Program-made: the position numbers and the translations under genes
Source: Gracilaria domingensis
Lineage: Eukaryota; Rhodophyta; Florideophyceae; Gracilariales; Gracilariaceae
Direction of reading: 5' to 3'
NCBI GenBank assembly: GCA_022539475.1
Contig: VCMS01000090.1
Location: 124,001-188,000 of the forward strand
DNA length: 64,000 nt
Shown: positions 54,187-63,739 of the stretch, one piece after another
Position numbering within the stretch: position 1 is the first letter of the stretch
Layout: each line of letters begins with the position of its first letter
Notes under the pieces: generated by a model
Seen by the model: the letters and a program-made list of their open reading frames with translations, nothing else
What the model was told of the DNA's origin: nothing
Database searches by the model: none

Positions 54187-54582
54187 ACGCCTGCCCGTCG
54201 TTCAGGGCGCGTTGGGTCCATTTAGACGCCTTTATACCGCACAGCAAACACCGAAGGGCGGTGATACTTGCGTCATCGGACGCACTTGTCTAAAGTATGC
54301 TAACGTGAGCTACTGCTGTCGTTCGCAAGAACGGGTTGAGTGAAAACGAATTAACTTGTGACCGGGCTTGGAGACTGCGAGCCCGGTCTTCTTTACTTTA
54401 TATACTATCTTAGAGTGTGCAATTTGGCGCGAAAGAAAGCGCAGCACATACACTCTGAACGTTTTACGTTTAGAGTGCTACCCACGCACCAGCAAGGTGC
54501 GTGGCACTAATCGCGGTGTGCGCCACATATTGGAAACCATCACTGCCTCTTTTTTTCCATGAACAAAGAGTAATCGCTACAC
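54187..54582. other. Region with two strong hairpins, probable LTR remnant of the copia element
   Basis: Contains GACCGGGCT/AGCCCGGTC (54360-54388, 9-bp arms, 11-base loop) followed by a T-rich run, and CCACGCACC/GGTGCGTGG (about 54481-54503, 5-base loop). On the minus strand GGAAAAAAAGAGGCAG at about 54543-54558 is a candidate polypurine tract followed by TGATGG, so the leftward sequence may be the 3' LTR of the element at 54583-58560. No partner LTR was found. Confidence 0.4.
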
Positions 54583-57500
54583 TTAGTTCCAGTCACGTGT
54601 AACCCACTGTTCCGTATCATGAACACATTTGTTATGAGTAATAATCCTACAGAACATATCGTTCTTAATCAACTTTGTAAAAACATCAGCGGGATTGTTG
54701 CAAGAACGAATAAACCCGACATCTGTAATTTCACAACGGTCATAGGATTCTCGTACAGCCGACACATCAATCAGCAAACGCTTTTCGGCAGTTTCAGATG
54801 ACTTCGTAATGACTTCAAATATACTTTTTGAATATGTAAACATCTTAATAGGAATTGATTTTTCAAGTAATTTTTCTAAGTCCTGTTTGACCGTAAATGC
54901 AAAATCAAAAGCATCCGCAAAAGCATAGACTTCTCCACCAAGTACAAAACGTACAACACGCCTGCTCTTATAACTTTTGAAATGTAAAACGTTACAGTTA
55001 CCATTAGCATCAGCGAGGAGAACAATGTAGCCTAATTGAGAAGTAGAGTCATTTTTGTTTGCAAATGAAGAGTCGCTATAGACCTGAAGATGGAGTGACT
55101 CTAAATCAAGTTTGACGAACTTCAAAGATATATCATCTTTCTTCTGTAGTTCCTTGGTAACCTTGTTCATGCGCTTACCATGCTTTTCATTGAACAAGTT
55201 TTCAGTAACCTGAGCACACTTATTCACATAGAAGGATAGCGATGGATAAGAATAAACCAACCAGGTTAGTTGGGTACGTTTAGATCTAAATTCATCATAG
55301 TTCGATACATCGTTCATTGGCGTTATCTTTCGTAAGAAGTCTCCTTGATTAACTTCGTACTTTCCATTTCCTGTGAGAAGCTGCATTCCAGCGAGCTTAA
55401 AATTATCCACAACCCTATCCCTTGATTCAAACGTTTCCAAAGTCTTGTCAGTAATTTTCATAAATTTATCTTCGCCGGTAATTACGGAATCATCAACATA
55501 AGATCGTAATGGACCAGCGAGTTTGTCCTCAATTTTCTTGTAGAAGCAGAAAATATCACCATTTAGACGATTCATTTTCAAATCATTTTTCAAGTGGTTC
55601 ATAATTGTGATATTCCAATAATCACTCGCATCAGGCAGTGCATATAGAGGTTTCTTAAGTAAAAGCATTGATCCATTTGGGAGATTCCGCTTCATTAGAC
55701 CAGTAAGTTCTTTCTTCTTTGCTTGCAGAAATTCGTCAGAATTCTTTCTAGAATCGTTCGGTTTCAATACCTCAGTAATTAACGTATCATACGTGGGACT
55801 GGTGTCTTCGTGTTCCGTGAACTGGGATAGAGAGTAGTTCAGAAAATGTTCAAAGTTGTGAGGAATTGGCGGATTTTCGGGAATATAAGGCTTAGCTTGA
55901 GTAATACTGTGTTGGACATTCTCGCCTTCTTTCTTTTTCACGAAAATTTGTTTGCCTTGAACATTGATTACTTCAAAGGGGCCGGTCCAGCGAGGCATTT
56001 CTTTCTCGCGGTAAATGAGTACTTTTTCACCAGGTGCAAAATCGTACTTAATAAATTCAGGAAGACGAGCGTCAAGTGCTCGACGTAAACGGATCTCATT
56101 GGAGATTATCTCCATTTCCGAACGTGCAGTGAGTAGAGCTTGCATGCGTTCTTCTTGGTCCGGAAGTTGCGTGTGTATCCCGGGAGAGCGTGGGAGAACG
56201 CCAAAAACAAGGAGAGAGGGGGGAACAAGGCCTTCAGGATTCATAGTGTCATTCATTGCTTTAACAGCAGTGCTAAGAATAACTTCATCGTCGTCAAGAT
56301 TGGTTCCTGCTTGATCTTAAAATAAATACGACGAAGAGGGTAGTGGTATCGTTCACCAGCACCAATAGAGTTATGACTTTCAACGCCGGAGAGCATGAAA
56401 TCGATACCAAATTCATCCATCTTTTCCTTCCAACGAGGAGAACTGAAGATAGAGGTCTGATCACACTTGATAGAATCAGGATAGCCGGTGTAAGTCGTTG
56501 CCCAGCATTGAAGAAAAGTGTCCCATACGTCGTCAACAGACTGACCAGCAAGGAAGCGGGCAGCACTGAAATGTGTTTGTAAGTCTACGACGTGGAGGAC
56601 GGCTTTTTTTCAATAAAGAATAAGTCAAGGGCAAGTTCTTGGTTGAAGACAACACCATGCGGAAAAGAAACGCGGAAACGTTGAGGCTTTGGGGAAAAAC
56701 GTTGACAAGTTTGACATGCCTTAGTGATTTCAGTAAGAAGATTTTTAGTTTCCTTATTAGCATCGTCAGGGCGCGCTCGTTTGAGAAGATTGAATAGTTT
56801 GTCAACGGAAGGATGATAGAAATGAAGATGAAGTTTCTTCAATTCTGATTTCGTAAAATGTGTTCTGTATTCATCCCATCGGAGGTATATATGTCCGTTT
56901 AGACGACAGAGTGGCATGCTCCAGCCGTGTTTGCAGATGAGTAAGTTGTCCACGTTGTTGACGTAGATCTGTTCACGGTCCATAAAATCCAAACCGAGAA
57001 GTAATGGGACATTACAGGTGATGACATCCACATTGAGTTTGAGAACTCGACCTTGTGGGACAACTATACGAATTGGAACCTTAGCCATACTGTTAAAAAC
57101 AGAGTTACCTAGTCGAAAACGGATAGAAGATTTCTTTTTCTTGAGTTTAATACCGTATTTCTGACAATAGGCTTGGGCTTGGGGTAATCCAATTACTGTG
57201 CGCTGGGCACCTATATCTAAACAACCACCGTTAAACTCAGATGATTCTGTTGCATCTAAGGCAGCATTTGAAACTTTAAAGCAATCAAACATACGCTCAC
57301 ATTGCCTTTTAAGTTTATGAGCTATTCCTTTAGGAGCACTCATTAGTTTATTTTGGAGCATACGCCTTGGAGAAGTGTCATCAGAAAAATCGAGAAGGGC
57401 TGCAGAAGTATCTGCGTCTAAATTAGTATAGAATGTATCTAAATAATTCGTCCCGTAAATGGCAGCATTATCTTCGTCCGATTCAGATGCGTTGCTTTCC

Positions 57501-57740
57501 TGGTCCGATTCCGAGTGTTCAGCATCGTTGAAGAATGTGTCAGCATCTTCCAAGTCCCACTGTTGATCGATTTGATCACACACCTCATATAGAACGCGTT
57601 TCAAGGCCTTACTGCGGTCCCCAAATTTACCTGACTTTTGGTAAAGTTGTACTTTACGAGCCGCAGTGGCTAGTGAGTCCATTGGATGTCGACAATACTT
57701 CAGAATGTGTCCCCGTTCGCCACAATTGAAGCATGTCCGA
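54583..57740 (-). pseudogene. Divergent copia Pol (knuckle, PR, IN, deleted RT, RNase H)
   Basis: Minus strand. Zinc knuckle CFNCGERGHILKYC near 57700; protease LDIGAQRTVIG (D-I-G-A in place of D-S-G-A); integrase zinc domain HLHFYHPSVDKL...CQTCQRF. The 56260-56580 stretch keeps the core region (SIKCDQTS, SHNSIGAGERYHY) in a frame lacking ATG. 54583-56256 carries the integrase C-terminal domain (RWTGPFEVINV), an RT with SYVDDSVITGE (Y-V-D-D-like) and an RNase H with VYSDSSFANK and FTYSKSIFE. About 70-100 RT residues, including the first catalytic Asp, are missing between GLMKRNLPNGS and MLLLKKPLYAL, a precise in-frame deletion. Gene order PR-IN-RT-RH is copia; the sequence is far from C1 and C2. 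Confidence 0.78.
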
Positions 57741-57805
57741 TCCTTCCACCGAGGCCTCGCGTTATTACGATGTCGCCCATAGCGAGCTGGTGGAGCCTTA
57801 GTCTG

Positions 57806-58399
57806 CTAAAATGTCGTAGCTGATTTAGAACTAAATTTACTGGAGCTACCTTTCTTTACAGAATTTTCCTCCTTCTCGCGCTGCATGGAGCATTCTAGTT
57901 GGGTGTAGAATTCCTGATACGACAGGTTCTCTGTGTCCAAACGTGCGATGGGAAGAGTGGCCCAACTGTGTCCAATAACAGCTTTACGTAAGTAACCAAT
58001 TAGACTTGCGTCGTTTTGACAGTGAGTAGAGCCTTGAGGAGCGAGCTTAGTAATATCGCTTTCGAGATTTTCCAATGCCTTAGTGTCATCCTTACTGTCA
58101 GTGACATACTTGTCAAAACGAATGCTGTTTAGCTGGTTCTCAATACGTTTCTGGCGAGCAGTGGAATTATATTGTGATTCCATCATTTCATTAGCAAGGC
58201 TAATGTTGTCTGCATGACCAACTATTATCTGAAAGAAGTAGCATTTAGCCTTATCGCGCAGAACGTGATGCATAAATTGCATTTGCTTATCGGGAGGTAC
58301 GTTGTAATCTGCTAAGGCTAATTTGTACTCCTTGAAGAACTCGTTCCAACTTTCACCTAAAGCACCCGAGAATTTTTTCGAGTCATCCTTAAATCTCAT
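57806..58399 (-). CDS. Divergent copia Gag
   Basis: 197 codons from ATG 58399 (MRFKDDSKKF) to TAG 57806. Helical, capsid-like (WNEFFKEYKLAL, FYTQLECSMQRE). Directly after the TAG the same frame stays open through QTKAPPARYGRHRN to the zinc knuckle and Pol, so the stop is the only barrier between Gag and Pol. The start may lie upstream, because the frame is open for about 45 further codons without an ATG. Confidence 0.6.
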   Translation of the reverse strand: MRFKDDSKKFSGALGESWNEFFKEYKLALADYNVPPDKQMQFMHHVLRDKAKCYFFQIIVGHADNISLANEMMESQYNSTARQKRIENQLNSIRFDKYVTDSKDDTKALENLESDITKLAPQGSTHCQNDASLIGYLRKAVIGHSWATLPIARLDTENLSYQEFYTQLECSMQREKEENSVKKGSSSKFSSKSATTF

Positions 58400-58560
58400 C
58401 GAAATATTGTGCGCAATTTTCGAAGGATCGGGGGGACGTCCACTAGAACTACTTGGGGTGTTGTTCGTCTCAATACGAATTTCTCCGGAATTGTTGTTCG
58501 GACGATCAACAAGGGAGAAACGTAGAGGAGGAGAACGTCTGTGTTCTGCAAAGTGGATTA

Positions 58561-59003
58561 TAGTCTGTTCGCTTTGGAAACTAAGCTAGTTTTGGGGCTA
58601 TTTGGGGCGCGCAAGGGGGTAGCAGAGGCTGGCACTCAAAAAATTAAGAAATTTTGGAATATTAAATTCCATTTCGCGCAGTTTAGTTCTTGGGTCCCCT
58701 AGTTTTTGTAGAGGTTCTACTTCGCCGCACCACCCCATTCACTCTTTTCCGCCACCCTCTCTCAAAACTGCACTCGTGCTAGTTTGCGTTTCCATTTTCT
58801 CCCATGTTGCAATGCCAATCGCAACTCATCCCACCTCAATCATCCCATCACTTCTTCCCAGTCCACACCACCCCCGCTATTTACCCATTTCTCGCCCATC
58901 ACGCGTTCCCATCCTCTCTCTCCCTCTCCGCAAACGTCATTTTGTAGAAGTCAGGTGGACAACCCTCCCCCTTCTCGTATACCCGCCTCGCCCCAAAACG
59001 GCT
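58561..59003. other. Intergenic, C-rich on the plus strand
   Basis: GGAAT-ATTAA-ATTCC inverted repeat near 58657. From 58740 the plus strand becomes strongly C/T-rich. Long plus-strand frames here and to 59836 are Pro/Ser/His-rich and look like the complement of the minus-strand gene. Confidence 0.45.
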
Positions 59004-59933
59004 TCAAATCCCTCCCATCCTTCTCTCCTCCTGTCCCCTCAGAATCCCCTTCGCAGTCCGCGCTACCTCCGCCGCACTCCTAAACCCAGTCACCACCGGA
59101 GCTCCCAATCCCTCCCGCGGCACCTCCTCCACCACCTTCTTCATCTCCTTACGCCTCTTCTTCAGACGGCTCTTCCCATCCCCAACCCCACCACCCTTTG
59201 TCTTCGGTGTCACAGGAGACCCCTTCTACACCGCCACCCTTCCCACACTTCCCTTCTCCGTCTTTCCCTCCACACCTCCTTTCACCGTCTCCTCTTCCAC
59301 CAATCTCTGCCTCTTGCCCAGCTCCTTCACCTCCTTCTCCAGCACGTCCAACCTCTCGTTCAGAACCCTATTCTCCTCCCGCAACTCTCCAACCTCTCTT
59401 CCCGCACACTCCACTATCCCATACACATGATTTCTCATCTCCACTCCCAATACCGACAACGAATTCCACAGGCTCGAAATCGCCTCAACCGAAACACCAC
59501 TACCACCCCCACTCAGCACCACACCGCCCATTTCCGTTACAATCTCCACAATTCCATCGTCCAGTTGCTCCTTCATCACCAACCCCAACATCCCCACCCT
59601 CGCCTTCATCTCCCCCACAAACCGCATCTCCCTGTCACCCTCTCCGCCCCCACTCTCTATCTGGTCTCCAACCTCTAACTGACTCAGATGCACCGCACCC
59701 CTTCTCTCCATTGCGACCCCCTCCACCTCCAATTCTACCCCCTTCTCCACCTCATCACCATCCCCTCTCCTCGCCTCACACTTCTTTCCTTCATTGGCCA
59801 CTTCCTTCTTCTGCGACATCCGACCAGCCGCCGTAATCACGTCCTCTTTCCGCTTTGGTGACGGCGTCTGCGGTACCTCCTTCCCCTCCAACAGCGCCAA
59901 CAGCTCCTCATCCTTCACGTATCCGTTCGACAT
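59004..59933 (-). CDS. Coiled-coil protein of unknown function with in-frame TAG
   Basis: Likely start at ATG 59933 (MSNGYVKDEELLALLEGKEV). The region to 59226 encodes about 235 residues: a charged N-terminus (PSPKRKED), Gly/Val-rich middle, and a regular coiled coil near the end (REENRVLNERLDVLEKEVKEL). TAG at 59226-59228 is followed in the same frame by about 70 residues that are equally charged (KSRLKKRRKEMKKVVEEV) ending at 59004. This could be one protein of about 310 residues with a nonsense or readthrough codon. No family recognised. The minus strand is chosen over the open plus strand because only it has balanced charge and heptads. Confidence 0.5.
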
Positions 59934-60284
59934 CTTCAGAAGAAGAAGTAGTAGTTGGATCGAAGTTTCCGCTGCGATACAGTGCAATCGAGCTAAATTG
60001 TGCTGTCCACCTCCACTGTCCAACCACACGGGCTATATCCAGCACCATGATTGTCCCTGTTTCCCTCATCCCATTTCCCGCCAAAACATCTACTGTACAC
60101 CTTCGCACCTTCCACTATTTAAGCGCCATCTCTCTGTCCCCTCTTCACATAGTCCCCACCCACCTCGCCTCGACCGGTGATATTTTTCTCTTCCACCATA
60201 ACCCCACTCGATGGTTATAGCAAAACAGGAAGATATTGCCAGTGGAGGTAAGCTAGGGACTAGTGATTGTACTTAGAGTTGCTC

Positions 60285-60515
60285 ACCCTCTGTCTCGACT
60301 GGGGGCATGTTCTTCTTCCGTCACATCTTTTGTGGGTTGTGACAAAAAAAGAATATGTCACCACTCGACACCAGATGGGTAACAGTGGTAGCACGTAGAG
60401 TAGTTCATCCTCCCTCTCAGCGTCCACTGGGGATATATTGATGTTCTCTCACATCCTTTCCCGGTTGTGATACAAGAGAAATACATCTCCAATGGACACG
60501 GAGAATATAGTCGTG
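60285..60515. repeat. Two related imperfect palindromes
   Basis: Unit 1 (about 60295-60370: TCGACTGGGGGCATGTTC...CACCACTCGA) and unit 2 (about 60430-60500: TCCACTGGGGATATATTG...TCTCCAATGGA). Each folds on itself with mismatches, sharing CACATC-CTTT and GGTTGTGA around the centre. They look like two foldback or MITE-like copies in tandem. No gene overlaps them. Confidence 0.55.
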
Positions 60516-60566
60516 ATAACACGTAAAGGTAACACTGTAATAAACAATAAATTTATGCTACTATCT

Positions 60567-60887
60567 CTAACCAACCTTTCGAAAACCAGCTATGACATGA
60601 GCTGGGTTACTCGAGCCAAAGATGGCAGATCCTGCAACTGAAATGTTTGCACCGGCCTTCACTACTGCTTTCACAGTACTCAGTCCAATACCTCCATCCA
60701 CCTGTATCCCTAGTCTTGGGTACAACTCCCTTGCATGTCGCACCTTGTCAAGAACACCCTCCATAAACGCCTGTCCTCCAAACCCTGGCTCCACCGTCAT
60801 CAACAATAACATGTCTACAACTCCTTCCCTCATAAGTGCTTCTACGACCTTTATAGACGTATTCGGGCGCAATCCAACTCCATCCTT
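60567..60887 (-). pseudogene. rpe: Ribulose-phosphate 3-epimerase, C-terminal half
   Basis: About 105 residues with the conserved C-terminal (beta/alpha)8 barrel motifs: DGVGLRPNTS, MLLLMTVEPGFGGQAF (catalytic loop with the phosphate/metal-side residues), IQVDGGIG (catalytic Asp), and AGANISVAGSAIFG (phosphate grip). The enzyme interconverts ribulose-5-P and xylulose-5-P in the pentose-phosphate and Calvin cycles. Full enzymes have about 220-230 residues. Here an in-frame TAA lies just upstream of KDGVGLRP and no N-terminal half is visible to 61280. It is either a 5'-truncated copy or the last exon after an intron whose acceptor is TTAAAAG. Truncation is more likely, since the next gene starts nearby. 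Confidence 0.75.
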
Positions 60888-61284
60888 TTAATTATGGCAA
60901 TCCGAGTGAAGCTATAAAACCCGTTCACGTCATTTATGAAGCCAAAATGGCTCCTTTCATCCTGTATTCAAGCTCCCCGTAACTCGTACTTTACAACTAC
61001 TTTACAACTCAGGTTCGAAATCAGTTTCATTCATTGCACACTTTCTACTCTTCCACCTACCTTTCATAAAACATCATCACACTTTGTGGCTTGTCGTCTC
61101 ATACAAGCCCTATCATTCATTCAGTACAATCACATATCATACATTTCGCTCACTTTCACAAAGTGAACCATGTTCCCGTTCTGCGCTTCCCAAGCGTTTG
61201 TTCTTAAGTATCACTCTTTACCCCAGCAGTTCTCCGCCCCATCTTCCATTTCTATCGTCACACAAAAACATTCGAACACTTGCA
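60888..61284. other. Intergenic and 5' leader of the reductase-like gene
   Basis: A pyrimidine-rich leader (CTTTCACTC, CCCATCTTCC). The downstream frame is open back to an ATG at 61084, whose Ser/Pro/Leu-rich 67 residues might be an organelle transit peptide rather than leader. Confidence 0.4.
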
Positions 61285-62094
61285 ATGAACTCCCAGTCCG
61301 ACATGCCTCCCAGTCCGCCTTCGAGTCCCAGATACTCTGACGTCCCTCAGGCCTCATCTCCCGCCCGAAGGACTGGGGCCGTTATTGTTGGAAGGGGGCG
61401 TATAGGTACCATGCTGGCGAACGAAGAAGATACGGTCATTTCCGCACACGAATTCTGCAGCATGGGTGCTACCTCTCATCTTTCTGATGTACCGATACTA
61501 GTTTGTGGAAGAACGAACACCCTGGAGACCGTAATTCAGGCTTGCCCTTATTCGCTCAGAGAGAATCTCGTTTTCTTCCAGAATGGAGACATCATACCAT
61601 TGGTTTCGAAGCTCGGTGTGGACAAATGTTCAAAAGTTGTCCTATACGTTGGTGTCCCCTCAAGAAACGCAGCTCCGCAGGATGGTGTCACTCCTCAAAG
61701 TCCGGATGGTCTCACTGTCGCAACAGGAAAGTGGGCCTCCAACGTTGCAGACAGGTTTAGGTCTATGGGTCTCACTTGCGGGGTTGTCGACGAAGACACA
61801 TTTCTCGTAAGCTATTATGAGAAGCTCGTGTGGCTATCAGCGTTCAACATCATCGGGGCCTCAAGAGGTTTCATTCCTATGAACGTAGTCGCTACGGAGT
61901 GCAGTACGGTTGTGCTCACAATAATGAAAGAGCTGTTGAAGATAGTTTCGCTTAAGACAGGTACTACTTTCAACCTGGAAGAGACCGTTGGGCGACTTCT
62001 TGCATATGGGAAAACTCTCGTTGGCTTCCCTACTTCTTTCTCCGACTTTCAATTTAGGAACGCGTACTTCTACGACTTTTCCCGCCAAGAATGA
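61285..62094 (+). CDS. Rossmann-fold reductase-like protein (ketopantoate-reductase-like)
   Basis: 269 residues from ATG 61285, intact and intronless. After a Ser/Pro-rich start (MPPSPPSSPRYSD), residues 32-41 form a dinucleotide-binding motif, AVIVGRGRIG (G-x-G-x-x-G). Then come VPILVCGRTN and RENLVFFQNGDI, where ApbA/PanE-type reductases have a nucleotide-edge strand and an N-G motif, and a helical C-terminal region with YYEKLVWLSAFNIIGA (the Lys-x4-Asn spacing fits family active-site residues). I infer an NAD(P)H-dependent reductase or a diverged member; the substrate is unknown. The ATG at 61084 gives an alternative 336-residue form with a possible transit peptide. Diverges from the RPE fragment upstream. 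Confidence 0.65.
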   Translation: MNSQSDMPPSPPSSPRYSDVPQASSPARRTGAVIVGRGRIGTMLANEEDTVISAHEFCSMGATSHLSDVPILVCGRTNTLETVIQACPYSLRENLVFFQNGDIIPLVSKLGVDKCSKVVLYVGVPSRNAAPQDGVTPQSPDGLTVATGKWASNVADRFRSMGLTCGVVDEDTFLVSYYEKLVWLSAFNIIGASRGFIPMNVVATECSTVVLTIMKELLKIVSLKTGTTFNLEETVGRLLAYGKTLVGFPTSFSDFQFRNAYFYDFSRQE

Positions 62095-62736
62095 AACATT
62101 GTAGGCGGTGACCCCGCTCCTTTTCATACAAACTACGTCAACGTTGTTAAGGAAAAGTTATCCCCCTCCCCATTCCCCCAGCTTTGAGGTTAGAACACAT
62201 GACTTTTCGGTGTTGTAAACCTTTTAGAGATAGTTAAACATAAAAGTTACTTTATCGAAATGACCTGTTCCTATTACATTACTTATATTGTTCGTCCTTC
62301 TGTGGTTCAAATATGCCCCTTTAAATCCTACATCCGTTATCACTAATACTTCGCTAAGATTTTGCTAGATAGAAAATGGTCATTCCATATCATTAAAGTG
62401 CACGATACTAGTAACGAAACAAGTACAAAAATTGTGATATTTCTGAAGAACTAAGCGTTTGCATTACTTGGGGCACCCGTATAAAGTACGGTAAACCTTT
62501 TATGGGTTTCAACCCATAATGGAGGTTGTTTTACTCTTCTTGATTTCTAAGCTCATGTTAAAGATATTTACAGTTTTCTTTACCCACTTGAACCCGTACA
62601 TATAATTTATGACTAAATCATCCTTTCTTTACTTCAAATCGATGCAAAAACTTCTCCTCCTAGTAACGTTTTAAAACAGTACTACAATACCCGCATATGG
62701 TCGTTCTTAGACTCTTTTTATACTACGAAACACCTT
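62095..62736. other. Intergenic with a hairpin
   Basis: TTATGGGTT/AACCCATAA arms with a 2-base centre at 62500-62519, extended by ACCT/AGGT outside a bulge. AT-rich, no ORF. It may contain an upstream exon of the next gene, but no clear donor is visible. Confidence 0.4.
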
Positions 62737-63687
62737 GTGAACATCAATCACATCCTTCTCATTTGTATACCCACACCCATTTGCAAAACGAACCCTTTCG
62801 AAAGCTTTCAAAACATTTATAACTCGGAAGTTAGAGCCCAAGAAGTAACTCCTCAGCAGCTGGCTAACGAAATATTCGAAAATGGCTACGCCGTGATTAG
62901 TGATGTTGACGGTACTCTGAAAAGAGCTGCGGAGAACATTCCTGCCGAAACAGTCAAATGCATGAAGTACATCAACGCACGCGTTGGTTTCGGAATTGCT
63001 ACTGGGCGAGATATAGAGGATGCCGAGAGTTTCATGGAGCACCTGGGTGGCTACACTTTTGGCATCTCTGGAAACCAAGGCGCACGGGTGAGATTATCCA
63101 ATGGTACCGAAATTGATCAGGACCTTGACAGGGAAGGTTACGAAAGATGTGCAGCCGAACTTGAGAGACTTGCACTCTCCTTAAATGAATCGCACGGACT
63201 TCACGAAGAGCGTCAACAAGCAGTGGTGAGCACTAGAAAAGACAGTGGACTCCCTAACTTCACGTACAATGGACTCTCGAAGTGGAAAACAGAAGTTAAC
63301 TCCGGTATTTCAAAAGTGTTGACATCCTTTCCGAACCTGGTTGCGTACCCTCAAGATGAAAACTGTGACATAGGGGACATTCGTTTCACGAAAAATAGTG
63401 GGGCGGTAGCCTTGGTTGAAAACGACCCCCAGTTCGACACACATTTAATCGTTGCTTTCGGGAATGCTTCCAATGATGGCCCTCTATATGAAATGGCAAC
63501 CCTGGCAGTTCATGTGAAGGGAGAAGACCATCCAGCAGCGTTAACATATCTTGTTGATGGCGTGGAGGACGTGCATGAGACCATCAGAAGGGTGGCAGAA
63601 CTGTACGGGTACAGAAAATGCAAGTGTCAAAGGTTTAGAAATGCTCTTGGAATTTGTTTCAAGTGCTACGATGCCTTTAATACTTAG
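62737..63687 (+). CDS. HAD-superfamily phosphatase, copy 1 (start unresolved)
   Basis: Motif I VISDVDGTL (nucleophile and acid Asp), motif II IATGRD (Thr), motif III Lys in SKWKTE, and motif IV FGNASNDGP (acidic pair). Between motifs II and III lies a C2-type cap with ISGNQGARV, as in sucrose-, trehalose- or mannosyl-glycerate phosphatases. It probably cleaves a sugar-phosphate ester; the substrate is not determinable. No ATG precedes motif I in this frame back to a TAA at 62614, so the first exon is missing, a non-ATG start is used, or the gene is 5'-truncated. The C-terminus ends Cys-rich (RKCKCQRF). It is convergent with a paralogue, 52 bp between stops. Confidence 0.72.
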   Translation: MNINHILLICIPTPICKTNPFESFQNIYNSEVRAQEVTPQQLANEIFENGYAVISDVDGTLKRAAENIPAETVKCMKYINARVGFGIATGRDIEDAESFMEHLGGYTFGISGNQGARVRLSNGTEIDQDLDREGYERCAAELERLALSLNESHGLHEERQQAVVSTRKDSGLPNFTYNGLSKWKTEVNSGISKVLTSFPNLVAYPQDENCDIGDIRFTKNSGAVALVENDPQFDTHLIVAFGNASNDGPLYEMATLAVHVKGEDHPAALTYLVDGVEDVHETIRRVAELYGYRKCKCQRFRNALGICFKCYDAFNT

Positions 63688-63707
63688 CTATGATATGAGA
63701 TCTCAGT

Positions 63708-63713
63708 AATAAA
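63708..63713 (+). terminator. AATAAA polyadenylation-type signal
   Basis: AATAAA 21 bases after the stop of HAD copy 1, in the 52-bp gap between the convergent genes. Confidence 0.4.
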
Positions 63714-63739
63714 AGTGTCGTGTATATCTCAATACCCTT

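Noticed and set aside
54240-54390. Spliceosomal snRNA (Sm-like site before a 3' hairpin)
   Set aside because: No U1, U2, U4, U5 or U6 signature sequence could be found.
54360-54400. Bacterial-type intrinsic terminator (hairpin plus T run)
   Set aside because: Context is eukaryotic retrotransposon DNA. The resemblance is structural only.
58776-59836. Long plus-strand ORFs rich in Pro, Ser, His and Leu
   Set aside because: They are the complement of the G-rich minus-strand coiled-coil gene. Composition is extreme, with no motif; the minus strand has balanced charge and heptads.
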